NCBI GenBank assembly: GCA_914767715.1
Contig: OU612073.1
Span: forward strand, 16,862,001 to 16,926,000
DNA length: 64,000 bases
DNA from: Membranipora membranacea
Lineage: Eukaryota > Bryozoa > Gymnolaemata > Cheilostomatida > Membraniporidae
Direction: 5' to 3'
Every line of letters begins with the position of its first letter. Position 1 is the first letter of the stretch. Under the pieces are notes generated by a model. That model was not told the DNA's origin, ran no database searches, and saw only the letters and a program-made list of their open reading frames with translations. Of this stretch, positions 36,323 to 47,935 are shown in pieces. Position numbers and translations under genes: made by a program.

Positions 36323-37216
36323 TGTGATTGAGCGCGGTGCGGTAGTGTTGTACTACCTAATATCCACATTTTACATTGGTTCATATTTTTGCTCCAATTT
36401 GCTCCAATTTTTGCGCCAATATAAATTTGTCTATCAGTATTTGTCTCACTTGAACAATAATGCTAGCGAACTTCTTTGACGTTCCCTCTATTCCCACTCC
36501 CATAGATGATCGCATACATTCAAGCAAAACCAGTTAACAAACAGAGACTTGAAACTTTGCTTCATGGTCAATTAGAACATTTTAATGCGGTCCCTTATCC
36601 TACCCTTTATTATTAGGGTAACTAAACCAATGGACCACAGAGACAAGACGCTAGAAGAAGATCATGTCTAGAATGAAACTACATAGTCAGGCGCTTCTCA
36701 TAAAATCTCCTGGGAATGAGCGATTGCGGAAGGCTAGAATATTGGATACAACATACTAATAATTTGAATTAAGAACTAAGATTTTGAAAAAAACAGACCA
36801 TATATTGCTTTGGTCCTTCTGTATTCCTCAAGATCATTTTGACCTCAATAATTACAACCTACTTTATTTGAATTATATACACACTGAAACATCATTTGTC
36901 CAGATTCTGACTGATCATTAGGTAATCAATCAATGGCATTGTCTCAATTTGAAAGCTTAAAAAAGTCCTTGAATTCTCATCTCATCTGTTTGAGTTATTT
37001 AAATATGACCGGTGTTGCTGATACATTATCATAGCGGATGAACCAATTCAGTTTGAACTACTATTTTTCCTAGATCAGTTGATAACCAGGATACTGGGAG
37101 TATGAATCAATGTAAACATGGCATTATTGATGATATAAAAACTAATCGATTTAGTACAGGTACAGATGAAATTCTATCATACTTCTGGATTTGTAAATAA
37201 ATATTTATATACTTAA

Positions 37217-39359
37217 AGTGATTGTAAAGGAACAGGGTTCTTGGTATCATTTTTGAGCTTGAAATGAGATTAAGACAGCTATCACACATGCATTTGCATG
37301 AAAAATAAGTCTTCAGAGTTACTTGGTCTGGTAGGTTTGGGGGTCATAAGTTAACACTATTGAGTTGCCTACTCATGCACAGCCCAACTTGTCCAGGCGA
37401 TTTGTAATGAGCCTATTATGGGGGAAATACAGTAATATTAGTGACTATTGTGGTTAGATAACAACTTTTGCAAATACATGACAAAGTCACTCACAAGTCT
37501 GTCGATGACATAAAAGTTCAAATTTAATGAGTTGAGACCGCTTATCAAAACAACCTTCATTTCTGTTATGAGCCCATGTTGAAGAACAGATTAGAAGAAC
37601 CACTGTACCAAAGATTATAAATACTGACTGTACATTACAATCAATGACTATGACCCATTCCCTGTCCACAGCTTTTCAAGCGAGTGATTTTCATTTCATA
37701 CCGCTGCGCTTGTTTGCTCTGTTTAAATAAGAGTACACTGGAGCAATGGATTCTTCCTGCTGACAAAGCCTTGCTTATTTCAGATTTTCCTAAAAATGGT
37801 CCATACAATGCTTCATGGTTAGTACCAAATCTTGCGATAATATCCAACACTAGCCCCCCAAATAAGATCCATACTGATGAAATAACTCAAAAACTCGACA
37901 AATTAATTTCCTATGTGACTGATGTGTGCTTTGGCATAGGTTCTCATATGGCATGCTGCACTCAGTCAGTAATATTGATAGTCCATGTTTAGATGTGCTG
38001 AGTATCTGTGATGCACAGATGGACAAGATCTGATGTAAAATAATATAGAAAGTTTCTCAAGGTATTCCACTGCTTACACGATTATCAATACTCCTCTCTT
38101 TAGGAGGCAGTCAAATTCATTTACATTTTTCATCACCGTCAAGTCCGAAATAACTAGATGACAATTTTATTTACCTCAATTTACTTTGTGACTTGTAAAT
38201 TCCAGTTTTTGATGTAAACAAGAAAGTTTACCCGAGAAAATCTTGTGAGTCCAAACATCAGAATATTTGCAAAAATTGTTGTAAAGATTCTCAAAACTTC
38301 AAATCACTCAGTATTAATCATCGCATGCTTTGGATTTTAACATCATCCTAATGCCTGAAATGTCGAGATTTAAAAACAAATTATTTTAGATTTTGGTGCA
38401 AATTAGAAAAACATCCAGTCTACATGTGTAAATTTTGTATCTTCCATTGAAATTCTATTGAAAGCCACTAATCATAAAGCATAACGGCTGAAGACAGAGT
38501 TTGATTGGAATGTCATATCTTAGTATTTATAATTCAATACAATCCATGTAGCCACAATCTCATTTATTCATCAAATAAATATAAACAAAACCTTGAAATA
38601 CTTTAGCGATGTATTGATCTGCCTTTATATTGCCAATTTCTATCTCGAGCAGTAACCATGGTTAACAGAAAATGTTGTATCTGTCAAAGCACTGTGGGTT
38701 ATTTCAAGTGGCCGAAATCATACAGATTTAAACTTGAGTGGTGTGACTACCTCAGGAACATTTTCCCTATTATAATCACATGGACTCGACGTCGATTTGC
38801 TACAATTGCCTCGTGAATGATATTCAATCTCGCTCTCACTGGATCTGTTAATCTCCCTATAATTTTCACTCTCGCTGTCGGATGAGCTAGAGTTGTAATT
38901 TGCTGTGCTTGATTTCGATCGATCGTTTGCTTTGTCATTCAATTATGAAATTTTATACACTATCCCATTTTACCAGCTAAGCCACATAACATGGGACAGA
39001 TTAACTTTGCATTGTATTCACTCATTCATTCAATAGATAAATTCTGTGTGGTTTAAAATTGTATGCAGGGAATATCAAAACCACTGTGTATCAAAACCAC
39101 TGTGTCATAACAAAAAGTCTTATTTACGAGATACTGTATATTCCCATTATAATCTAAGGTACTAAAAAGGTACTATTTTCTACAAGTGATAACAACTCCA
39201 AAGGAGAAAAATAGTACCTTTATAGTACCTTCTCATCCCAACTTTGAGTGAAAATAATTCTTAACTGGGCCACAGGCTGCTTTTGCACATAGCATAATGT
39301 TCTAAACTAGACTGAGAGCTCTAGAATGATACCAAAAACCTGTCCCCTTTACAAGCACT
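37217..39359. mobile_element. TTAA-flanked DNA transposon, 2143 bp, Kolobok-like
   Basis: The ends are AGTGATTGTAAAGGAACAGG and, reversed, AGTGCTTGTAAAGGGGACAGG; with TTNTTGGTATCATT following, the terminal repeats span about 35 bp. TTAA stands at both borders (37213-37216 and 39360-39363). The paralogous site at 9657 has a single TTAA and no insert. TTAA duplication fits piggyBac or Kolobok; the THAP-like ORF inside (38658) favours Kolobok. No transposase core frame survives, so the copy is non-autonomous. A subterminal hairpin lies at 39160-39232 (AAGGTACTA..AAGGTACTATTTTCT and its complement), and a short tandem ATCAAAACCACTGTGT doublet at about 39075. Confidence 0.85.
38658..38816 (+). pseudogene. 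THAP-like zinc-finger fragment within the transposon, 52 aa
   Basis: A short frame starts MVNRKCCICQSTVGYFKWPK and continues with FKLEWCDYLRNIFP. A Cys-x2-Cys at the N-terminus, an F-x-x-P-K element and a W about 10 residues on resemble the start of a THAP DNA-binding domain. The distal Cys and His of the zinc site are missing before TGA. In Kolobok transposons a THAP domain is part of the transposase, so this looks like a decayed or spliced N-terminal piece. An overlapping minus-strand frame (38718-38942, Ser/Asp/Glu-rich) is probably chance. Confidence 0.5.
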
Positions 39360-40435
39360 TTAATAAAACAAATCCTTAGGGTTAAATCAATTTTCATTAC
39401 TGCAGTGCACTTATTCTGTTATCATGAATACAGTAGAGAGAGAGCTATTTAGGTGAACGTATACTCATACATAATACAAGCCGTGTTTGAAAAACTACTG
39501 TTACAATTGCAGCACAACAGAAGCTGTGAACATTTTAAAGTAGGGTTAGACAACTAGTAAATCGATTGTTTGCATTTGGCATTATCACAGTACATAGTCT
39601 GCATAAATATATAATGTATAATATATGATATGTTTGTTGCAGAATGATACTTTGCTAATTCAATTATTAAATTCAATTTGTGAGAGCGGCTTGCAATTGG
39701 AGTTTTCTCCTGAATATTGCTGGACTACACACCTGAAACTAAGTTGTTCTAACTTGGAGTTATGCTTTCACAGTTATATCATGAAGTGCTATCATGAAGT
39801 TCTATCAAGAAATTATATCTTTCTTACGATTGTAAAGTCATCAACCCGTTGTCAAATATGTGTCAGGAGCTGTAGATGATATTATGTAACACATAAAATA
39901 TTTTTATATGAAGCCTCGCATAAGTAGAATTTAGATCAGTTCAGTATTCCTACGTAGCTATTTACTGTACCTGATCATGTGTATTCCTGAGTGGAAAAGC
40001 GCCAGAGAAAAAAACATCTGACACATCAACTATATTATGCTAATGACAAGATATGGAGGGTTTGGAAGATACTATTCGATTCTTGAATACTATAATATGT
40101 TATTTGAAATGTGCTGAAGTTTGCTAAGACTTAAAGGAATTTATTATTTTGACTATTAAATGACCTACAGCTCTTCCGGTCATTTCAAAATTGCACCCAC
40201 ATTCATAATACGCTTGAGATTATCAGTCTTGGGTCGGGGATTCAAAGTTGAGCAGCAACTGCCAGCTCTGTGCATCACTGTGCAAATCATCAAGGCAGCC
40301 ATGATTTCATTGCCATCATCCTAAAAAAGTGAGTTGTGTTATTGTTATCAAAATCCAACATTAGTGTGAGCGCCAAGGCATGCATACGATCTTACCAAAG
40401 CATAATAATAGACAATTTTCTGGACTCTTGTTTAT

Positions 40436-40886
40436 GCCTCAATTTGGAGTTGTCCTTTCTCCAGTTTGGTACTTTTAACCCACGCCGCATAGGAAAAACC
40501 TGCTGAAAGAGGGTTATATTGAAAACCGCTTATGTTAGGATAAAAATGATTTTTGATTCAGAGTCTGCACCATTGAAAACCCTGTAAGACAGGGTTTCCA
40601 AGTCATTGGAGTCTTGAATGTTGATAAATCTTAATTTTAGTTACGAGACTCATGAAATATTCTGCTAAATTTTCCGCAAAACAGGCAGAAAATGCTATAA
40701 TTGACTATCCAAATTATTTCCCAAACTATGTACATATGAGTTTTCAATGTTGCAGATTCTGAATCAAAAATATTTTTTTATCCTATTATAATCGGTGGTC
40801 AAGATAACCCTCTTTTCAGCACGTTTTTCCTATGCGGCATGGGTTAAAAGTACCAAACTGGAGAAAGGGCAACTCCAAATTGAGGC
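40436..40886. mobile_element. MITE, 451 bp, with about 140 bp terminal inverted repeats
   Basis: The left end GCCTCAATTTGGAGTTG and the right end CAACTCCAAATTGAGGC are inverted copies. The match continues inward through CAGTTTGGTACTTTTAACCC, CGCATAGGAAAAAC, GAGGGTTAT and GATTTTTGATTCAGA. There is no coding capacity; the ORF at 40832 is the arm read through. The target-site duplication is unclear. Confidence 0.85.
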
Positions 40887-41544
40887 CTAAATCAGAGCTC
40901 AGAAAACTATCTATACTCTCCCTGCAATGGTGGGCAAAATTTGTCATCCTCCATTCAGATGCGTTGATGATATGGAAATGCCTCAGCTTCTGTTGCTCTA
41001 AATCTAAAATATTCTTTGTTTACTTTTAACTCCTAATGACAATGTAAAAATAAAAATAGCCTATTGATATGAATTTTTCTGATCAACTTATTGTATATAA
41101 GTAACGTGTGTGTATAAGTGGAGCAACATGCAGAAAAGTACTAGTCACATTGTAAATGATAGCCTGTGATATGATATTGATTTTATGTCAATGCCCATAA
41201 TGTACTATGCTTTTAGGAATTAGTAGGCTATAGTAAACTCATACAGTTTGTGGACAGTGTTTTAGTACATCCAGACACTTTTTCCAATGCGCCTAAAAAA
41301 GGAGCGTCAGTGGCTTTATGCATTATAATTGAGTTAACAGACTTCACTGTGAATGGTTGAATTGTTTACATAACTAAATTGTCTCAAGTAATATTGAGTA
41401 CTGAGCCTGACCCAGTGTCTATTATTCAGCCCATTTTATCTTGGTATCACTATTAACAGCCTGGCCCTTAGTGCCTATAATTGTTAGATTGGTGGCTCTC
41501 AGGATAATTCCACAGGTAATTACTCCCTTGAGAACAAAGGTGGT

Positions 41545-41680
41545 TGACTATAGTTGTAAGCCTGGCTCCAATGCCTATAATCTACAATATAGGTTCTCGC
41601 ACTTTCGCAGCGGCGACATTATTGGCAGATTGACTATAGTTGTAGGCCTGGCTCCAATGCCTATAACCTACAACATAGGT
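41545..41680. repeat. Two direct copies of a 50 bp quasi-palindromic repeat
   Basis: Copies at 41545-41594 and 41631-41680 share GACTATAGTTGTA(A/G)GCCTGG and CTCCAATGCCTATAA. Each is itself partly palindromic (CTATAGTTGTA against TACAATATAG). A third, diverged copy lies near 41458. Confidence 0.8.
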
Positions 41681-41689
41681 CTTTGATAT

Positions 41690-43792
41690 CTCTGCAGTGA
41701 GTAAGGAGGCTCAACGTCTAGACAACCCCTCATTGAGAGTAGCTGTTATTGTTGAGGTGAGAGCCAACACTCACTGGATCATCAATTGGGTTTTGTAAAA
41801 ACCGGTTTGAGGTGCGTAACAGATGGGCATCTTGGTCAGTGTGCTTGAATAGACACTGACAGCTTTCTTGTTCAGGTGGATTTATTAACCCTCGTGCCTA
41901 AGCTACCAAACTAATCACAAGACGGGTGTAGTAATCAAGAAAATCCAGAACATTGGGTTGGGTTGTGCAAAGAGCCATAAATTTGAAAAGTTGGACTGAG
42001 GTTCGTAGTAAGTTATTATTCAGTTTATTTAGGTATCAAATAGTTTATTAAGGTATGGGCTGACAGTTTATTTAGATATCAAAAATTGCTTGTGGTTATA
42101 TCTGTCGCTGAGCCGACACTTTCTTGACACCCAAAGGCCGCACCCTTTTTGGAAAATCCCAGGTGTTCCAATGACATGCACGAGTAATAGCAACATGCAG
42201 CTCATTGGTCAATAATACCCAATCATATCTCATAATAATCATCATAATCTTTTATGGTCTTCTTTTAAAAGAGAACCGGTTTTATTTTTTCTTCTTTCTT
42301 AGATTCACTGAACTTTCAGTATCAGTTATCCTGGCTCCATCTATTCTCTTTTACTACAAACATGAACCAATTTCACTCCTGGTTGTAAAGAATTACTCTT
42401 GTATGCTATAACTCATCAACATATAGTTAGAGTAATACTGAAGGAGCAATCAATGTGAAGTGACTACCTATTTGGGCTTTGGATCACAACACAGTAATGA
42501 CTGGTTGATTTGAATGGCATTCACCAACCAAGAACAAGTTATACTTCTTCACTCCTTGAGAGACTGATTCACAAAACTGGTGTTGCCTCTGCTGTTGCTC
42601 ATCACTTAGACAATGGGTTTCTCAAGCTATTCACGATCACAAAAGGTTAGCCTCAAATACACCAACCAAACCAGTTAACAATTGATATCAGTTGACAGTT
42701 GTAGTTTTGCAAAAGAAAAAGAAGGGATCAGTCTGATTCATACCATGTTTGGAATCCTGGTGTTTTCAAGCCTGCATATTGCATATGTCCAGTATCAATC
42801 ACACAATACTGATGCTGGGCATAGCCAAATACAAGCTTACATTTGTGCCTACTTTTTTGTTTGTCCCCATTTGATATTCCTTTGGCCGAAACAGCAATTT
42901 AATCATGACTCATGTCTCATTACGCTGTACAACATAAACATTCAGCTAACTGATGTATACTTCAAATACAGCTTCTCGATAAAGGAGCAACAATACTCCA
43001 AGGGAGAATACTCAGATGAGAGATGAGAGATTTCCCTACAGTAATACTAATGTAATGTTTGAAACCTGCAGGTCCCTGACAGTCAGCATTGCCAGATTTG
43101 GCTATCTATAGGACTGAGATTTTTGTCTCCTTTCCCTATGATTGTTGACTGATAACAGCCAACTAGAATTCAATTGGTCACACTGGAGTGGTCCACACAG
43201 AAACATTGTTTGATATTCACTTACTGGGACCAATTCTGAGAATGTGAAGGCTACCCACGATGTATTTCTTATAGCAATGGGGTACTTTTAGTACGGCCAG
43301 ATTCTTAAGATTGCTGTGTTATATCTGTCAGATGGGCTAACCAAAATATGTCGGTCTTCATCCAATACGTGTTATATTAAGTGGAATGTAAATACATACA
43401 TCAGTTGAACAATCCATGATCAATGAACTCCCTTATATCACTGCAATGAACTCATGAAAAGGCCATTACGTTTGGCTTATTCCTTTGTTATAATTGTGAA
43501 AAAGGTGTGGCTTTTTGAAATAACTGAATAGTTATTTGGTTATCAAGTTGACAAAATGTAAAGACATAATACATTCAGATTGTATTGTTAAGGAACAGCT
43601 GGTCTAGCTGTAAATGGTCTATGCCCTATGATCGATCCACTCCTGGTTGATATATTTATCTTCATACACTGCAGGCTGGGTATCCCCTGCTCCGTCTTAA
43701 TTTTTCCACTGGTTTGGTTTGATTTTCTAATTTTTCATGTCAACCTCAATCATGGAAGCTCTGTATATGTTTTAAGAACAAAATCCTTAATT
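41690..43792. other. Intergenic region before receptor C, no gene seen
   Basis: Open frames at 42205-42411 and 42682-43026 show no domain, no splice partners and no counterpart near receptors A or B. An upstream exon of receptor C could be hidden here. Confidence 0.4.
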
Positions 43793-46700
43793 ATGATTAT
43801 AATAACCAAGTATTTATTTTCTGCTTTACAGAGTCATTTTTGTCATGTAATAGGCCTATGGCTTTTCATATTGCTTGCCGAAGTTGGATGCCAAACAGTA
43901 GCAAAAAACAGTACTGACTCAACGCTGGTTGACAGTCCAACCGATGCCATCCCATCAGATATTGCAGATCGACTGACATGTTATGTTGATGTCACCACCT
44001 GTACTGAACTGGCTTCACAATATCAAAACACGATTGAGTATGAGGATGTGTGTTATGAGATGAGCAATGATGATGGACCGACTGGCGAGTTCGCACCTTG
44101 CAACCTCATCTGCGCTGATTATAAAGTGATGGCCGATGCAGGAAAAGTGAACTGTGACATGCAATGTCCTTGTAAGTAATTTATGTAGCTCCATACCAGT
44201 AAGTTACATTTAGTAGTGAACAGACTGGGATATAGGAAAATAGGTTTTGTGGTGTAAATCCAGTCACCTAGACCAAGTTTGGTCCCTTTGCCTGCATTCC
44301 GAGTTGCTCCCGGTCCACTTGTCAGTGAAAGGGAGTAACTGGAATATAGTCAATTGGATTAAACTTTATCTATCGGTCACCTATCGGACTGTGTTATATC
44401 AGGATTAATATAGTTTTTTTAACTAGCAATTCTTCATTTTGTTTGGTATCTGTTCAGTGATACTGGGCAGGTAAGGTTGATATTGTGTTCATCATATCCC
44501 TACTCCTATTTGTACTGCACATAGACTTAATAATTATTAAGTCTATGGTACTGCATGATCTCACCGGCTACGTCTTCTTTTCTCCTTCACAGCAAGACCA
44601 TTCGACAGCACTCGTCGATCATTCATATCATTATTTCTTGTAGCATGTATCACAGGGTAAGGATATCTTCTTGATTGCATTGTGATTTCTCCTCAGCTCA
44701 TTGAGGATAAACCTTATCATTGCACGTATGAGCCTACTTACGATTATTTTAGGCCGTTTGTTGCTAGCCCAGTTGCATTGAGTTCTTTTTTATAATCAGT
44801 GGTTATAAATGTTGTGTTCCTGTTGCCTGTTCTAGTTATCTATCACTTTTAAGAAAAGTATCTTACTGACTGAGCCTGGACACTCGCCTTTATATTTTGT
44901 GGCTGTTAGTTTTGCTACTTTTAAAAGCTTCTTTTTGTTAACAAAGCTAACTCTGAATCATATTATATAATAATATTTAGATGTTGAATGGGTCACAACA
45001 ATTGCCTGTAATCATTCCAGAAAGTCACATAAGTTTGGACTTTCTATAATTTTTGTTATAAACTTACACTCTCTCCCTCTTTGTCAGTGACCGTATAGCC
45101 TTTATTTATTTGCTGTGCAGTCACTGATCTCACATGTACGTTGTTTTGTTGTAGGGTTTGCAGACGTGTGTATTTATGACCTCCCAACCTATACCACACC
45201 TAAACCTTGGGCTCATATTATGAGATGCAATGCTACTGGTGATATGTGCAAGACCTCGAAGATCAGAAATGACAACTTCAACTCAGTTTGTTATCGGGAC
45301 AACACCTTTCCGCACAGTGATGATTTCAAGGCTTGCTTTCCGATTTGCAGTCCTGAGTCTAATTATTATAATTGGGATCAATGTGACCACAAATGCCCTG
45401 GTGAGTTTATATTGAACACCATTCAAAGTCCTCAATAGCACCTGGACAGAATGAATATCATTTATTAGGGTCTAGAAAATATGGCCGAGTATTGAAATTT
45501 AATGTTAGATTTTAAGTTATATTTTGAGTTTTTATGATCAGTATTTTATTATTATGCAGATTATACACAAATATGTGGTATCGATGACACTACTACCCAA
45601 ACAAATCGACCACGGACGCAGTTCCCTCCTCAGCCATGGACAGATAATCCTACATGTGACGTCACTGAGGAGATGTGTAAATCTATAGTAGTGCCTCATA
45701 ATGAGAACTTTAACTTGTCATGTTACCGAGTGGACACAAACCCAAGCGAGCCAGAATATAGACCCTGTCAGCCGATATGTACGTCTGACTCGGGGACAGA
45801 TATCGATGCTTGCGAATATTACTGTCCAGGTTAGTTAGTTTTGGTAGAATTAATGTCTGCATGAGTATACTCTGGTACTATAATTGATACTTGGTTTTAT
45901 TTCACAGATTTTATCTATCAAAGATTACATTATTACCTGTGTGCATATATGAAATCAATGAACTCCTTGATGTGTTACCCATTTGAGAGGATAACTCCTC
46001 AATTGATACGACAAAAGAAAACTGTCTTTTGGAGCAATTATTTGCTCACAGTGAAGAACAAAAAGAAACCAGTCAACATCTATTGTCAATGTTGATTCAG
46101 GGTGTCCGGTTAATGTTATTCGGCATATCAAACGATTTCATTTACATGACATCTATGAACCTTTTTTTCAGGATACTTGGAAGCTTGCGGTCTTACTACT
46201 TCTTCTACTATTACGTCTCAAGCTGAGTCCGCAGCTGGTACTGGACTGCCTCTTATGTGGAAGATAATCATCCCGCTTATCATAGTTGGAATTGTTGTAG
46301 TAGCGATAGTGGGCTATTTGCACTATAAGAAAAAACTTTGTAAGCGGCGTTATGGTAAGAATCAATATATATGTATAATCATTATATCTATATATCTTAT
46401 ATGAATTGTTGTGGGGTAAGGTATTCGATTGCTCTGCCGTCGCCACGTACCATACACCTGAAATGGCTGAATTCAAATTTACTTCTAGCCAACATTAAGT
46501 CACCCCTCACTAGTGAAACTAGACTCCAGCTGACATATTTGCCTCCAAGGAGTATAAACACATTATACTTTACATTCCTCCGATTAAGTATAGTTACCAG
46601 CTTTACATGTTTCATGAACAGATACTTCTTAATAAAGCTATTATTTCAATAGGTTTCTCTTACATTACCTTACCCTACCTTACCTCACCTTGCCTTGCCT

Positions 46701-47076
46701 TACCGTTTCAACATTTCAATAGACATGTTTTATTATATATTAAATACATAGAGTTATTATGTATTTATATCTATATATATATATATATTTATTTATATCG
46801 ATCTGATTAAATGCTACAATGTTAGTTTAAAAGAATAATCCCATATCAGGCGTTTCAGACTTCATAAATCCCCATGAATGGCGTACATGAATGTACCATG
46901 TCACAGCATACTGTTTCAGCTCCTGTCTATCTTCTACCTGGGCATTGACATTTCTTTTATACTACAATGACTGCCGTCCACCATCAAATTTGTTTGAAAT
47001 TCCATTCTATTTTGCAGAAAAAGCAAATTCATCTGGCGATGAAAGTGAGGAAACTTCATTTTCAACCAACTCCTGA
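43793..47076 (+). CDS. Cysteine-rich modular single-pass receptor C (5 exons, start uncertain)
   Basis: Exons are 43793(?)-44171, 45164-45400, 45560-45829, 46172-46354 and 47018-47076, about 375 residues; inner junctions are GT-AG in phase 1. Exon 1 encodes LWLFILLAEVGCQ and module 1. Exon 2 encodes a diverged module (RNDNFNSVC in place of HNENFN). Exon 3 is close to receptor B exon 2. Exon 4 has the stalk (ESAAGTGLPLMW) and span IIIPLIIVGIVVVAIVGYL. The tail is NSSGDESEETSFSTNS, an acidic Ser-rich end with possible CK2 sites, unlike A and B. The homologous start codon of A and B is lost here. The frame is open upstream to ATG 43793 if no intron ends at TTTACAG (43831), otherwise an unseen exon supplies the start. 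Confidence 0.72.
44273..44369. mobile_element. Foldback MITE (AAGTTTNATCCA family), copy C
   Basis: Arms CCAAGTTTGGTCCCTTTGCC and, inverted, AGTTTAATCCAATTG, with TTGCTCCC/GGGAGTAA further in. It is more decayed than the copy at 14806 but shares its words, and lies in intron 1 of receptor C. Confidence 0.65.
44513..44555. repeat. 28 bp perfect palindrome flanked by a 7 bp direct repeat
   Basis: CATAGACTTAATAA is followed directly by its exact complement (44520-44547). TACTGCA stands on both sides. It may be a minimal foldback insertion with its target duplication. Confidence 0.7.
46655..46708. repeat. (CCTTA)n / (CCTTG)n microsatellite
   Basis: Imperfect pentamer array in the last intron of receptor C. 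A (TA)n run follows at about 46773-46791. Confidence 0.85.
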
Positions 47077-47081
47077 ATGAG

Positions 47082-47615
47082 GTTAATTCAGTTTGATGGC
47101 ATGTAGATATATAATATATATTAGTATCATGATCTAACTATTGCCCAATCTTGAAAGCCGCAGCAATTTGCAGTTGGAACTATAGTTATATCGGTAGTCG
47201 GTTATAAATATATATATAATATTGATTGCGTCAGTGAGCATGACAACTCAATGTTACCAACATACCTTGGTATGAAAGTTGTTTTTTATGTCATGTGATA
47301 ATTAATCTGATTTGCCATTACAGATTCAAGGATGGTGCTCAACTAGTTCTATAATATTACCGGTGATATAACGTGCTCAGCTGTGAAACAAACATCAGCA
47401 ACAACAGTGAAAGCTTACAAAAAAGGCTCAAATTCACAGTTCAACAGAATCTTGTGCTATTGTCATCTACTGCTGCGTTCTCATGTGTGGATCCCGGTTT
47501 TTTATTTCTTTGTACGTACCTTTGAGGTTTTGGTATCATTTTAAAGCTCTTAGTCTAACTCAGAGAACAATGGCAAACTCCATATTAGACCGTGGAAAAT
47601 TTGTCTTGTGTAGCA
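47082..47615 (+). other. 3' UTR intron and terminal exon start of receptor C
   Basis: The donor GAG|GTTAAT (47081/47082) and acceptor GCCATTACAG (exon from 47334) correspond to those of units A and B. The exon shares GTGCTCA(A)CT, TGATATAA and TGTGAAACAAACAT words with them. The AATAAA seen in A and B is not at the same distance; a SINE begins at 47616, and the next AATAAA is at 48023. Confidence 0.4.
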
Positions 47616-47935
47616 GGATGTAGCTCAGTTGGTTAGAGAACCTGACCTGTAACACGCAAATGATTAAGGCCTTGGGTTCCAACTCCGCTGCAGTCCACTT
47701 TCTCCTGGTGTCTTCCGACCTGCCAGCAAACTGAGAGCAACCTGGCACCTTTATTTCTCTGTCTTCAAACCAACATACTCTCAAATACTCATATAGCCTG
47801 CCCTCTCAAATCTTTGAAAAGACAACTTTTCTAGTGCATCCTTTATGACCAGTAGCCGCACAGTTGCGAATTTCTCAAATACCCTCCTCATCCTCAAGAT
47901 GAGTGAATGAACGAATTAATGAATGTTGTATTTTA
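47616..47935 (+). mobile_element. tRNA-derived SINE
   Basis: The head reads GGATGTAGCTCAGTTGGTTAGAG (A box) and GGGTTCCAACTCC (B box, 47674), at tRNA spacing. The body contains CCAGCAAACTGAGAGCAACC. The tail is a (TGAA)-rich run near 47905-47935. The same family has an older copy at 10510. Confidence 0.8.

Larger units (their letters stand above)
35727..40330. repeat. Segmental duplication, copy 2 (partner 7990-11030)
   Basis: Same order as copy 1, interrupted by the transposon at 37217-39359. Homology fades out near 40330, shortly before the MITE at 40436. Apart from the tail exon at 35964 and transposon frames, no gene was seen. Confidence 0.8.

Noticed and set aside
38718-38942. Ser/Asp/Glu-rich minus frame as a transposase N-terminus
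   Set aside because: Low complexity, overlapping the THAP-like plus frame, with no continuation into a catalytic domain.
46371-46652. Frame with PP and Ser residues after receptor C exon 4, considered as a LINE end
   Set aside because: No clear reverse-transcriptase C-terminal motif. Only a pentamer tail follows, so the evidence is too thin.
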